From assembly GCA_934045905.1 (NCBI GenBank), contig OW203767.1, positions 17,363,073 through 17,427,072 of the forward strand: DNA of 64,000 nucleotides, written 5' to 3'. Within the stretch, counting starts at the first letter, position 1; every line of letters starts with the position of its first letter. This DNA is from Leuctra nigra (lineage: Eukaryota > Arthropoda > Insecta > Plecoptera > Leuctridae). Positions 11,201-26,200 of the stretch are shown here, piece by piece. The notes beneath the pieces were generated by a model. The model did not search any database and had not been told where the DNA came from. It saw only the letters and a list, made by a program, of their open reading frames with translations. The position numbers were made by a program, and so were the translations under genes.

Positions 11201-14200
11201 ACATACACGGCACACTTACGTCCTTGGCAACACATCGCCGAACATCCTACTACAAGCCTATCAATTCCACCAGCTGTCAACCAGAAGCGATTATCAAGCC
11301 GTATGTGGAAGCTTTTGATCTCTAGCCGCCGTCGGCATCTGTGTGAATACGCATAAATGGTATGTTTCGAATATTTCGAACGTTCTGTCAATATGGAGAG
11401 ACAGCAAAATGCCACTTCGTGCGAGAGACTGCGTGGAGAAGGCGGTGTATTTCAAGAACGTCACTTTTGAACATTTGGAACGTTTCACAGAAAATAGCAA
11501 TTGGAACGTTTGTGGTTGATCGAAACAACCTTTTGAATATTTCAAACGTTACCGTCTCACTGGTTACGTCCTTCAAGAAAATCGAACGTTCTGAATTGGT
11601 TGATCAACTCGATTTCCGCGCAACTGTCAAATTTGTTTTCCCCACTTTCCACATTATTCTAATATAATTTTTCATTTAAAACACTCCCGTTTGTAGTCAC
11701 AATATTGAAACTCGTAGTGCAACGTCAGAAGTGTGTTCGCAAACTTGTCGTCCGCAGATTTCGTAGCACATTCACAACTTGATATTTGAGTTACGGTAAC
11801 GTTCTAATTAGTCAAAACGCCTGCACGATTTAGCACGTTGCACTCTCTCTCTCTTCCAACAATGCAGCCCACTGGAACACGGCACAACCTCGCCACCTAT
11901 CACCGATGCTTTAGAATTACTGCATTACTCTCTTGTCTATTATTACCTCCACCTAATCGCATGCATGGTTGAGATCACGTGACGAGACTGTTCAATGTAT
12001 GGCATTGTGATTATGATTTCCTCTTTTCGTCTTTTATATTCCGGCTGTTTGTTCCCAAAGGATAGAGTGTGTAATGTACCACACCTATAGGTTGTGTGGA
12101 AGCAAATAATTAGCACCAATAGGACTGCGCCTCTCCATCATGGCCATCACATTCATTGCACATAAAACAAACTGTCGTGCTTCAAACCCCATTAAAATTT
12201 GAATTTAAATAAATATAGATATGCGAAAGTTTAAAACAGCCCTAAATCTAAACGGTATACCTACCTACAACTAATGTACGTACCACAAAAAAATATGATC
12301 CACAAAATATGCTCATTGCTTAGGAAAAGTTGTACGAGTTTTTACAACGACAAAAGTGTGAAAATGTCCTTAATCTGCATTTATCTGATTTTTTGCCATT
12401 TTTGTGGAGTTTTGAGAACAGAAGATGTAAAACGCTTCAATATTTGTTTGAGCATCTTGTGTAATTCGATTCCCCTTCTCTCGTTGCACAGATGGTTAGT
12501 CTACTAACAAAACAACACAGTAAAGCATTACTTTGAAATCAATTAAAAATTGAATGTTTAAAATCCAAAACATTCGAAAATCAGAACATTCGAAATATCA
12601 AAAGTACTATTCGAAAATCAAATCATTACCATTTCTAAAACCGTTTTATATTGAAAGTCCCTTCATTTCAAAAACATACTTCGAAATCACTCAAATATCC
12701 ACACTTCTTTATCGCGAAACACTTCTTCGTGTTCGAAGTAATTCTCTCACGCAGTGTCACACGCGACTAATGAGCGAAGATCACAATTAAAACTCAGAGT
12801 CATAACTCAGCTGTAAAGCATCATATCAAGCATTCCTCGGGATTGCTGCGGTAATCACAAACAAGATTACACCTGGAGATAGCGACAACTACAGGGAATT
12901 AGGAAATAAATTGCGCCATTGCGAATCATGATTCACAACCGAGATAAAAAAATATGTTTTAATCGAGAAGCAGTTTCCATGCTATTTTATCAACAAAATC
13001 GGAAGTTCAATCTCCCCCCCTCGTGCCAGTTCAACATCCTACTAACTACACTAAACCGGAAATTCAGATCGGAATTTTTGTCTCTTCTATTTGTCGTTCG
13101 ACCTACTTCCGCCGGAAATTGGTTAATAGCAGGCGGCGTGATTGCTGTCACCAGAATCAAACATATTATTTCAACTCATTTGATTTGGAATAGACTGTGG
13201 AATATTTCAAAGATGGCCGATAATTCTTCCGCCAAAAGTGGCCGAAAGTGTTTTTGTGCTGTTTTCTTTAGCAGATGCAACTATAATTTATGGCACGTTC
13301 AATTTAATGATCGAATTCATCGCCTACATCGTGGAAAATCTTGTACATAAAATTTGGCCAATCAATCTGGTGAGAGCTGACCTTTAATATTCCTGTCGTA
13401 AGATTGGTATATTTCATTTTACGTAAAGAGGCAGAGAAGTGGTTTCGGAGGAACACGAGATAATACAAATATTTTTACGAGTTTAGAATAATCTCCACGA
13501 CCCCAGTAGTGTTTAGATCATTCGTAATCTTTCCATGACGATACTATTTCACCCCAAGTCACCCTAAATTCCATTTCTAAGAGGGCAAAGTTCCTCCACT
13601 TCAGTGCTACAGATTTTAAGACAGAAGCACGATGGAAGAAAGAGGCGTTGCAATTATCATGATGAGAAAATTACTAATTTTCATTCAATAAATACGAGTA
13701 GTTTAGTTGCCGGACTTGAATTCTAGACGCAATAAAAAGATATATAAAGCAATACCTAACATATTTGGCAAATTTATGTCGGTATTCTATTGCCGGTGGT
13801 AGGACCTTTCGCCGACGGAATTTTCGCCGTCGGAACTTTAGTCGACATTTTGGAACTTTCGCTGACGGAACTATCGCCGACGGAACTTTGACCGATGCAA
13901 GGCGGAATTTTAGCCGACAATGTACAAAATGTATACGAGGCATTCACGGAAAAATAATTAGTATTTTAGGAAATAAAATGTGTCTATAGGTATCTCATCT
14001 CTACACTTCAATCCAAAATAAAATGTATTTTGACATTTTATTGTTTGATGTGTGTCGTTGTGAGGAAGGTTTCTTATGTATCTAATTTTCACAATTTTCA
14101 TAGATACCTAGAAGATAAGAAGTAGCTTATTGTGAAAACACAAGTACTCATTCTTGGAAAATATATCATGCTTTCTTTTCAAATAGACATTTTGAACCTA

Positions 14201-17200
14201 TATTAAATTTCGTATTTTTCATAAAATTTTGGAACATAATAAATTAAAAACAAAAAAACTATCTTCTCACTCTCTTAAATATTTTTATAAATATTAATCT
14301 AAAATTTTCATAATTTACATACATACCTATAAGTTCAGATGATAAGAAGGTTTTTAATGAAGGTATTTAAATTTTTGAGATTCAAGAGATTTGAGATTAT
14401 TTTGTTTTTGAGATATTTTTCTGGCGGTGAAAGTTCCTCTATGGTTAATTTTAGCATCGGCGAAAGTTCCGTGAATTTTGGAATATCGGCGAAAGTTCCG
14501 TCGGTGAAAATTCCGTCGGCGAAACGTCCGTTTACCCTATTGCCCTATACTCTCTTGCTCCACAAGCAGTATGATACGAATATCATTGCGATATTTTGTA
14601 AATATTGGCATCGAAATGAGTTCGAGAAAATAAATTCCAGTAAATTACCTGGAATTTTCTGATGCTGTCGAGCTGCTCCTTGGTGGGATCCTGGTTGTTG
14701 TTCGTGGGGCCCGGGGCGGGCCTGGCGGGGACCTGTGGCGCCGGGGCCCGGTTCACCAGGCGGCCGTCCTTCTCTATGCGCAGGTGATCGCGCGGCGGAG
14801 GCACTGGCTTGGCGGATCCATTCAGCCCCTGCGAATAACACAACATCTTCAGACACAATGCTTTGTTTGGGAAATCTCTCTTTGTGGGATCCTTGGCATA
14901 ATGCTCACTCTGTTCTTGGATTTATAATCCGCTAGAGAAGAGGATTATAATCTTGAATGGACGTGCACCTGCGAGAGCGTGCAGAATATCACTGCACTGG
15001 GCTGATTTGATGCAGCCCGCAACACTGCTGCGGGCTGCGGGCTGCGTCAGAACAGGTGCATGTATCTGCACGTCGCCTCACAACGACCTCCTAGTTCCAC
15101 CCCTCTCAACAACGACCTCCTAGTTCCACCCCTCTCCACAACGACCTCCTAGTTCTACCCCTATCCACAACGACCTCCTAGTTCTACCCCTATCCCTCAA
15201 CGACCTCCTAGTTCTACCCCTTTCCCTCAACGACATCCTAGTTCTATCCCTCTCCACAACGAACTCCTGGTTATATCCCTCCCACAACGAACTCCTGGTT
15301 CTACCCCAATCTCACAACAACCTCCTAGTTCTGTCCCTCTACCACAACGACCTCCTAGTTCTTAACCTCTCCCACAACGATCCCCTCCCCACCGTGACTT
15401 GCTTGTTCCTACCCCTCTCCCACGACGATCTCCTATAGTTCTACCCCTCCCCACGACGACCTACTAGTCGTACCCCTCTCCCACGACGGTCTGCAAGTTA
15501 CCCTCCCCATGACGACCTCCTAGTTCTACCCCTCCCCATGACGATCTCCTAGTTCTACCTCACACCATAACTACCATATTATTCTATATCCTCATGTCTA
15601 CCACAGGTCCACAACCACAACGAGCTCCTAGTTCCGGCCCTCACCTGCGGCGTCCTGGCGACCGGCCTCGGGGGCGGATATCTCGGGGGCGTTTTACTCC
15701 TCGCAATGAACGACTCTGGGACGTCGACGGCCATCTCGCGATGCGGTCCGTTGTCTATCGTCATCATCATCATGTTGTACGCATCATGCTCGTCCTGCTC
15801 GTCGGGCGTGCGATGCTTGACGACCTCCTCGTCGTCGACGACCACGATGCTGCTGCCGCTGCGGCGTCGCGGCCTGGACAGGAAACAAGACAGTTAGTTG
15901 GGAGAGTCGACAAAATGTTACAATTATTGTTCGAAATATTTAAATCGTTTATAAAAATTATGTTACTTCAGTAATGTTGAAAGTCGTCAAGAAACCATTT
16001 TTTTTTTATTTACATGAGGAAAAATTGCAATATTGCAAATTGCTCTACAATATGACCAAAATAATAACATATTTGAGACAAACTTTACACATGCATAGAG
16101 CTTAGTAATTATAGAAAGCTTGTAAGTTTTAAATATTTTCGCTGATAACATATCAGCAAGTTCAATCACAAATTGTGCAAAATTCCAGCATTTCGGAAAA
16201 GAATCGGGTTCCTTTTCACCTCAAAATAATGCAAATGATCGCAAACGTAACAAAATTAAATCATCAATGTAATACCCCAGGGTGTATTTATTGAGCAAAT
16301 AATATACTCGTAGTTCTGTCTTGTGCCAATATGACTGACCTCGAGATTCTGTCACGACTCACGATACTCATTGTTTTTGTTGTTGTTTACGCATACTTCA
16401 CAGGTTATGCACATCGTGTTTTTGCATAGACACATACAGAATAAATGCAACCATTCGCTAATGATAATAGGTCCCATGATCACAAATACAATTCAGACCC
16501 GAAACGACCGTATAATCTTTACAAGTTTAAAATACTGAAATGGAACCTTCCTTCTTGACCCTCAACTTTGAAGATTTGAAAATAATTCGATTTCGAACTT
16601 TCTGATAGCGTGCCCCAATTCAAGAGAGTCGATACGAAGTTATAGCAAGTTCTTTTTCAATTTCCAAATTCGCCTCGGCTGCAGGGGGATTTCGCCGCCA
16701 CAATATTTTAGCAACATCTCTGAATCGCGAACCAAGGTAAGATATGACAACCAAGGTCTTTGAGGGGGAGATATTGGCCACCGAAAAAGATCACCAAACC
16801 CTATCATAAAACCAAAGTGGCCGCTTCCAATGGCAAGACAAAATCACAATGGCGAAGATTGTAAAATGTAAATGCACATAACGAACCCCTCTATTGCCCC
16901 CCACCACAATATTGGGGGCGCAGTAGGACAGGGGTTGATTTGATGTTGGAAGGACATTTCTTGATCAAGTCTTCGAGAGTTCGGACAGGTAGAATTTCAA
17001 CAAGTTCAATCAAGAAAAGAATTTACTGTTGAGACGTAAGTACACGAATATGTTTTTATACACTGTCTAAACATATTATTACCTGCATAAGTAAACAGCA
17101 GGTAATCTTACTTTTTAACCTAGTTTCCCTAAGAAAAAAATTGTTGGGAACGCCTATTTATTAGTCAAGAACTACTATGAATGAATTTGCCTGTAAACAC

Positions 17201-20200
17201 CTGTGTCATTGATTTTCTTGAGACATTTGGTGTAAAATCAGTTCAGCTTTGCACCGCAAACATGTTGTAACTAAACAGCCTAGATTCTATTCACTGTCTT
17301 GCATAATTTACTTGGCGACAATTTTATACGTCATTGAGTTCGTCTCATTTTAATTTCGTAATTAGTCGTAAACAATATTGATCGTCTCAAAAACATTAAA
17401 TATTGACATTGTGGAAAATTGTCATCTTTGTAAGTTTTTTACTGAAGTCTCAGAAGCTAGACAAACATGAAAACAACAATTATTTAGGTACGGAGTTAAC
17501 TAATCGTTACTGATTGGTTATTTTTAAGTACATAGGTACTGATAAAAATAATAGTTAACGAGCTCTAAACATTCCATCATAGTTAATAATAGAAGTTATT
17601 ATTATAAGTTATGAGTGACAATGAGTAATGAATAGTGAATGTGGAAAGATTGTCTTCCGACAGAATCTCTCAGAAATGTAAGGATAGTTCCAAATAAGGC
17701 ATTCGTTCACATAATCTTTCCCTTGCTTTTTACTGTCATCGCCATGCTCATCCCGATTGCGGTACTTCGAGTATTTTTATTGTGTGAATTATTATACCTA
17801 CTTGTGTTATCAATTCATTGTTACTTTTTACCTAATGCTTGGGCACGTAGACGTTATGTTTATTTCATCATGTTCGATGGTGATTGGGAAAAATAAATAA
17901 TCATTAAGAACCGGTAGCGAGAATTGAATTGCAGTTAAGTTCGTAAATGGGGTTAAAAATTAACCAATGAGAAACGAGTGCAGTCGACCGCTATCATACT
18001 TAATAAAATGTAAAATGCTTCCACACCTCTAGGTCACTTAATTCGCTTGTGCTTAACTCCATTTCAATTATTTAAATATACACTATCTTCATATAACATC
18101 AACTGAAAGAAAATTGACAGGGAAGGCAATGGCATTTCATTAATCAAATTAAACAGCTGAGCAAAGACAATGACATTTCATAACAGCTTTTCAGCTGATC
18201 AAGATCGACGTCATGATTGTGAGTGACGTTTTACCACCCTTACTCCTTGGCTGAAAAATAACTCCATTTACGAACTTAACTGCAATTCAATTCTCGCGAA
18301 CCGGTAAGGATGGACAGTGGGAAGGAGGAAATTGTGACATATAAGTAGGGAACCTCCCCTTGCCTCTTGTTTTCGGGAAACCACGAAAAACTTAGGGGGA
18401 CCTCAGTACCGACGTTTATGAAAGCACTGACGTAATGTTTGTCCCGATTGTTCCAGGATGGAGTATCAGATTCTGAACGAGATCCAGAACCTGGAGCGAA
18501 CCCGCGACGCATACACGAGGGCTGTGGACATGGGCAGCAAGATGATCTCGGCGAAGATGATGGGGGGCAAGAGTTCGAAGCGGGACACCGACGACAAGGA
18601 ACGACGCCTTGCGTTCGACCGCATGCAGTTGGCGCAGACCAAAGCAGAGATCGCGCGCATCGACCAGAAGATCAGCGAGCTGCGTAGGAAGTTGGCGCAG
18701 GCCAAGGCGCAGACCGGCAGACACATGGCGCAGGCGCACAGGCACATGTAGCGGTGAGTCATAACTCATTACGAGTCAATCAAGTCCGTTTTGGGGGGGG
18801 GGGGGGGGGGGTTCAAAATTCAAATAATTCGAAGTAGACGATGTTACATTTTGAACATGTCATTTGATATTTTCTACGTAATTAGCAACATTCCAATAGA
18901 CGTCAGATCAATTATATTGATTATCTTTGTAAGTAATTTATCCGAGATACCTACTAATTGTTTTGTAGACAAATGCATTAGTTATCTGTCAGATGTAGTG
19001 ATTCTCTGAAATTCAGTCTCAATTCTAAGAAAAAAATATTATTTTTGAACTAACTTCGCGTAGTAAGTTTAATTACCATTACCACTGTAATTTAATTTAA
19101 TAATCTTGAAATTGGAACGTCTTTTTAGTTCATAAACACCATAAAGTGTAGTTACCTACGAATCATTAGTTATTTTTTGAATGTATCAATGGGCAAGGAA
19201 ATGAAGGCTGCAGAAAGAGCAATAATCCTTCAGGATAAAAAATATTGATGCTAGAAATAAAAATGTTTCCACTCTATTCTCAACGTCGCGCCCCAGCCTC
19301 CGAGCGAATAGTTTGCGAACATCTGTGTCAGAAGATCGATACAGAATATCAATATCGATACCAGATAGTAAACATCTGCGCATATCTCCCGATTTGATTA
19401 AATATTTGAGAGGTGACACCAACTGGTAGTCAGTGACAGCTTGTATCTGATAAGTTATCAATAGAGGTTGATCGTGGATGATAACAAAATAATAACAACA
19501 TATCTCTCTTTTTTTACAGACACGAAACGGACATTCCAACGTCGACTGATCTTTTTATCAAACTTTTTAATATATTTAACAAAAAAACTCTGTACATTAT
19601 CCTTTTATAATTCGAGTCATTAAAATAATGGTTATATTTTACACAGCTTTACATAATTTCCTTGAAACCTAGCCATCATTATCAAATCTTCCTTGAATGA
19701 TGGCATAGATTACAGAACCCTTATTCCCTTAATCTATCCACCATCAAACCCTCATATTAATGATCGAATTCCCCCCTGGGCCAAAAGTCATTAACTGATT
19801 ACAGTTACATACTTGAATAGCCAACAGATTACTAATGCAAGTTCCCAGAACGTGAGCTTCAAATACTGGCAAGTGAAGAAGGTATTTCCATCCTGGTTAG
19901 ACTTAGAGCCAACTTATTTCACGGCCGGAATTTTGAAGGACAAAAACCATGTTGAGAACGATTCCAACATGATATGGAAACATCCACAACGTTTTTGTCT
20001 AGCTATTGTTTAAACAAATCGTGAGAGAGATATAGGTGGTTAGGTTTCGAACAAGGTTTTCTATAATTATTTCTTGTACTCCGTGTTTTGTTGAGTTCTT
20101 GTGTGCATCAAGTGGTCAATCGCAGTTCGAATGTCACGCGGTTGTCACGTGATCAGGTTGTATTGATTGTGCACTCATTCGGTATAATTAAATTTACTTA

Positions 20201-23200
20201 TTTACGAATCAGGTTATAGGATTGTTGTCGAGGTGACTGCCCGAGATTCGAAACAAGTACAGCAGAAAGAAAACAAACAATTCATGGGAAACTAAAATTC
20301 TGTTTGTTCAAAAATCAAAATGTTCCAAAACCGAAATCGGTCAAAATGGGAACGTTTGAATTTTGAAATCGTCTTTGATCCGTGCATCGAGCGATAATGT
20401 TCACATTGAAATTATTATCATTCCTTCTGTGCTCTTATCAGTTTGTCCGACTTTTTGACCCAAAAACATGCTGCTTCGTCATAGATATTTCACGATTCGT
20501 TTCACGGAACATGTTAGAGAGGTAGAAAACGCTCTCCCAGGTTTTCTAATAACGCCAAACTATGCTTTTTAATTGGCAATTATCCCTTGAGGAATTTGTT
20601 TTTACATGCGGACACACTGTTGAATTGTGAAGTTCCATAGAAAACAGTCACTCAACTACTATCTAACAATTTCTCTGAACTTACCAATGGCATTTTATAA
20701 TCCTCATGACGATCTCTGAATGGTCTTTCTGAAATCCGCTCTCAAACTGGTCAAGCACAGGTCACTTTCGAACCTTTCCTCGTGATTTTAACCCAATTAA
20801 CCAACCATCGGATCACACGCCATTACAATTCACAATCTACCTTTTGTCGCGATCAAAACCAATCGATACAAGTCACTTCGAGAGCACAATAAGTCGTATC
20901 GAATACGAGAGGAAATTCGTTCGAGGGAAACAAACTTTTCGAATTGTCAATTTAGAAAGTAATTGGAGTCAATTCACTTCTACGGACGTCAATTAGGTGA
21001 TGCACTTGTAACTTCCCAGACCAAGGTTGTTGGCGACAACTTCCTCCGGTGTTTTACTTGTTTTTTATGTAGACAAGTGCACTCCCGCCGACAGCCAGAC
21101 TACAACTGCACCACACTAGAGTTTGTGAATGTCATTACATTAGTCTCTTATCACGATCTTGATTACGTGCTGATATAACACAATACCTACACGCGTCACT
21201 GACACAATACAATTTAACCTCGCCTAAAAATGCGTTCACAGAAATTCGAAAATGATTTAATACCAACGGTCGGCAATAATAAAGATCAAAGACACCGAAC
21301 TTTCAACACAATATCATAAAAACGTCGTCAATAAATCGAAATACACGACACAGATTTCGAAGTTGAAAATGCATCCCTCTTCGACGGGACACACAACAAT
21401 ACTATTTCTTTCTCCCGCACCACCGCAAGGTTGAAGAAAGAGAGAATTCCCAGCGTTGGTGCCGGCTTTTTTCCTTGAGTACGCTCAGGTATTTCCAGGT
21501 GTGTATGTATTATATTCTTCTCCTCCGCTCCGTCAGCAGACTTGAACAGGTGAACGGTCAGACTAGCGAAGGAAAGGGTCTGTCGCTCCCCATGCTTACG
21601 AATAAACTAAATACCACCACAACCGACGGACGGAAATCTTCCTTTCCTTTCGTAGACTTCCTTCGCTGCTGTACTTCATGCCTCCCCCCTCCTCTCACCG
21701 TCCCCCTTGAAGACGACACGTCATTTGCTCTTCAATATTATATTATAATAAATGAATTGAAAATTAAGTTGTTATCGGTGTGGGAAAATGGAATGTCATA
21801 GTAATTAAAAGAAGAAACTGTGTAATTAATTTGAATGAAATTATAATAACTGAGTATGTAAATCTGCGTGTAAACAAGGGCAAGAAATCGACAGTTTGAA
21901 ATTATGGGATCTTTGACTTATCAGATTGAATATTTACAACAATACTTTGGCATGTTAATTACATTTTACTTTCTACTTATTTCGATGGCCAATGAACCTA
22001 AGAACTGGAAAGTGAAAAATCTTCGAAATACAATGAATCTATTGCTAAAGAGACAGATTATTTTTTAACTCTTACTTCCTTTGTTTCTTCTCACAATATT
22101 GTCTTTACAAATTGACTAATGGTGGAAATTGTTTGCCTCTTTTAAGTTTTTCACACCTTGTTTACATACGAATATCCTCGAGATCATCATATCTGTTTGG
22201 AATTACGTTTTGTTTTAGTCATCCTAGATTTTAGGCTTAGATGGATCAACATTCTTCTGGTGACAGATTTACCATGCTTTTAGTTTAAACTTTAAAACAA
22301 TCTTTAGAGTCTTCGGCATTAGAAAAACTTAAAAGGAAACCATAATCACCACTAAATCTTTCATTAAACCGCAAGAATGTGTTATTATTAAAAATAACTA
22401 GATTCCAAAGTCAGGACTTTCGTGTGCAAATTTGTAGTCAAAATAATTGGTTCTTATTATTATTTAGGTAAAGTATTTATGTTTATACACTTTACCATTA
22501 TCTTCAAATTTCAAGTGTCAAATATTTCATAAAATATGAATAAATTATTTAAATTTTGTCATAAAGGTGGTATAAATCATGATCATCAATTATCAATCCC
22601 TTGATATGAAAATGACATCATCCAGTTCAGAGAATCAAGTGAAACCAACGCCTATAATTCATGAAGAGCAACGGTTTTACATAACAAGTTATAATAAGAA
22701 GGTATCGAAGTTACCTGTCACTTTTCCAGACGTGACAAATGTTAATAAAGCCTAAAATATGCACCATTGTATTGTGTCGGATAGGGAGGGGCCTTAGCCT
22801 TGGGCGTCCACGTGCCATTCAACTGACATGAAGACAAAGAATAAGTTTTATTTCAATCATCTTGAGCAGAAATCCAGCGAAATAACAAAATTGAAAATGA
22901 CGATTTAAGTTTCATATAAAATAGATCAAAAAGAATATTGACATATTTTCGTATCAGTTTCAATCCCAACTTGAAGTTATCACTTTTTATCCCCAAAAGA
23001 TTATAAATAAAGTCGAAGCCAATAAAAATGTAATATGAAATTTTGATTTGATATTGATATAGTTTTGAGAGTTCCGCCACGTATCTGGCTCGAATACCGT
23101 GCTCAGAATCAGAAAAACTTCGGGGATATCTATCAAAAAACTTGGCTTTTGTTTCGAAAGAGGAAAGGCGTTCCGATATTGTAGGCTCAGCAAGAAAACT

Positions 23201-26200
23201 TTTATTGTTAAAACGCGTCATGCTGAGGCATTGTCGTAGGGGGCTCATTCATTCCATTTCATATTTGAAAATAATACCAACATACAAAATGTAAACTGTG
23301 TAAGGAGCCAAAATATTAGATAATAAATATGATCCTTAGAAGTGTCTGTGAAATGAACATTCCAAATAAATTTAAAATCTCTGTTTACAACGGCACGAAA
23401 CCCGAGAAGCCGAACAAGTGGAAATCTGACAACAGAGTAAATACCTGAGCTTACCTGTCCGCCGGCTCGAGGGGAGGTAAAGTAGGGGTAACATCGCCGG
23501 TGGTGGGGGCAAGGTAATCACAATATGTTAGGCAGTGTGGGAGTGACAATTCACCGGAGTTCTACTACCTCACTGCAAAACATACGGCCAGGTGTTTCCG
23601 GTACGGAGGTATGTGAATTACTGCACATAATTAGGCTAATAGTTCAATGATTAATTGAAAAAAGCGGTGCATTCTTGATGTAATTGCTCTCATTACTTGA
23701 AGCGTTCCATATATTATGTTTGTATAGGTATTAATTACAAATGTAAGTTTGTATCTTGTATCTTTATTATGACAGCTACGTCATTCAAACCGAAATATTT
23801 GTAGGATGGATACAGTTTGTAAGCACGCTTGCTGGAGAGATATATTTTTATCAAATGAGTTCTTGGACTCTATGTTTACTATGTTTGTAAATAATGTACC
23901 AACCAATGCTCAAGGGAGGTATATTATAATGTGAGTCCAAAAGAAAACCGCGTTTTAGAAATTACTGTCAAAAAATTGATTAGAAATGCGTCACAGCACA
24001 GTACAAAACTAATGACGCTATAAAAACATTTCTCTGATGCAATATGTTCCCAGTAAACATTTCAGGCGATAAGGATGTCCTGGAAATTCAAACTAGTACA
24101 TTCCTTTTTGCGCTGACTTGAACTATTGGAATGTTTTTTTTATCTATATAGGTAGTTAAATATTGCATTTTGCCACATGAATCTCGTTGGTAAAAAGCAT
24201 ATAGATCATTTACCAGATATATGCCCCGCCACGAGAGAAGGGTAATTAATAATCCACATATAAAGGCTCCATTTATTGCCGCTATCAAAATGTTCAACCA
24301 TTCAGGTTTATACCGGACTTCAAAATAGGGGATTTGGCAACTTAAAAGCTGAACCGTAGGCAAATGCTCCCATTTTTTGTATAGATTCTATTCCCCTTCG
24401 TGGTAAAGACGTTTCCACAAAGATCGGATTGGATACTCTGTTCATCTTGTGTAATAGGCTAGAGAATCACAGGTGGGATATGGAGAAGAATTCAATGAAA
24501 GGTGCATGAACACTGGATGGCTTACATCCTCCTATCAAATACCATAGTGGTGGATCCATTTCAAAACATTCTTTAACAGGAGTATTGAATTGAATGAATA
24601 AAAGCGTAATACATATATCAGTGACGGGTATTAAATAATACATTGTGTCGTAGGTAGGACACTAAACGCTGAAATATGATGTGATAAAGCAACTGACACG
24701 TCAAACCGCGCCCCTGGGGTGACATTGGTGCAGTGTATTGATAGATAATTGCATAGAGGTGTCAGAAACAAGTGTGGGTGGAAATAGAACGTACTATTTA
24801 TTGACTAATCAATTTAATAAATTTGTTTATGTAGTACCTACTCATGATGATGCATTAACATCAAATATGCAAACGTGATGCACTGAATATCAGTAATGAA
24901 ACGTAATTGTGTGCTCAATATGTGAATTAGTTGGGTGTGGATGGATGATATAGCTCCGCCATAAGTAGGTATTTACTTATTCATCCCGCCATAAAAAAAC
25001 ACGATAAAGATTGCAAGAATCATGTAAATCCAAGAAACAAATTAACAAGATATGTGGGACGCTTTTCCTTGTGGTTTTCCAGCAATTTCCATACATATAG
25101 AAAAATCGCAATTCGAGGAAATGTTGCATAAGCCGGTTAGATAACGAATCGAATGCAAATTTTATCTGTCTACTGAATTTGATTTTTCTAATGGATAATT
25201 TTGTAGCTAAATTTAATTTCTTATTGTTATTGATAACGAGAATCAATTTAATTTTAATGCGATAAACATGTGTATAGTTATTCATACATTTTCTTCTACT
25301 TCTATCCTCTACACTAAATTTTCCAATCAACTAGGTTGCTAAATGATTCGAATGCACTACGCTCGTAGCGAGTCCAGTACTCGCCTACTCGCTCATTCAT
25401 GTTTCCAACGCAAAACTCTCTTGATCAACTATGTCAACTACCAAAGCTCGTCGACTACCAGAACTCACCTAATCGTTTAGAAGTCAAGCAAGATTTACTG
25501 TCATTATACACATAATTGTTCGCCAGATAGTGGTGGATTCGATTCGATACTAAAAAATTACAGAATAGAATGTGCCCAAAAATACTTAGACAAATTGTCA
25601 TCGCGCTGATAAAATACGCAAAATAAACTAAATTTAAATATTATAACGAATAATATCGAGATGAATAAATATAGTTTGAGTTGAGAGCTTTCAAAGAAAT
25701 AGAACTAAATCATGAAAACTCTGGCCTCCATCAGTCACGGCAGAAAAAATACGTCACATGTCTCGCGTATGTTCTGCCTCGGTCAAGCCCAAGATATACA
25801 GCGAAACATGTCCTATACAACGCAATGGTTAATGTGAGAGTAACACAGCATCCAGCTATGGAGCCATCCAGCCACTCTCATGTTATCTGTCATTCTGTAG
25901 CACTCACGCCCCCCGACAATCCTTCTCGATTACACCAATCAGTTAGCAGTCGGTTCATTTAGAAGGCCGTGATCCGAGTTGAATTCAATACAAAAGATCG
26001 CAAGGGGCCTTATTCTAGAACTTTTCAATTCGCAATTCTGATGGAAATTAGTATCTGTACGAAAAAAAACTGCAACTTGAGTACGTTTTAATCAGACTAT
26101 CAGAACATTAATTACCATTTTCCATTTATGTCACATTGTCATATTTGAACTTTGAATGGGCCTCGACCAATCTGATGATTTTTCGGTGTGTGTTTGAAAG

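Larger units (their letters stand above)
10338..14648. other. Stardust intron 7
   Basis: Holds the alternative exon candidate, a 20-base poly-G tract, two copies of a diverged dispersed repeat and a fold-back element. A minus-strand GTAAGT-type donor (AAGGAC|GTAAGT, near 11205) could end a non-coding first exon. Open frames at 11.1-11.6 and 12.3-13.35 kb show no domain and are not called. Confidence 0.5.

Noticed and set aside
12919..13350. 143-codon plus frame
   Set aside because: No domain, no splice or initiation context that fits, and AT-driven composition in a repeat-rich intron.
18416..18769. Minus-strand frames opposite the coiled-coil exon
   Set aside because: They are shadows of the GC-rich plus frame, which alone has a matching acceptor, start, stop and donor.
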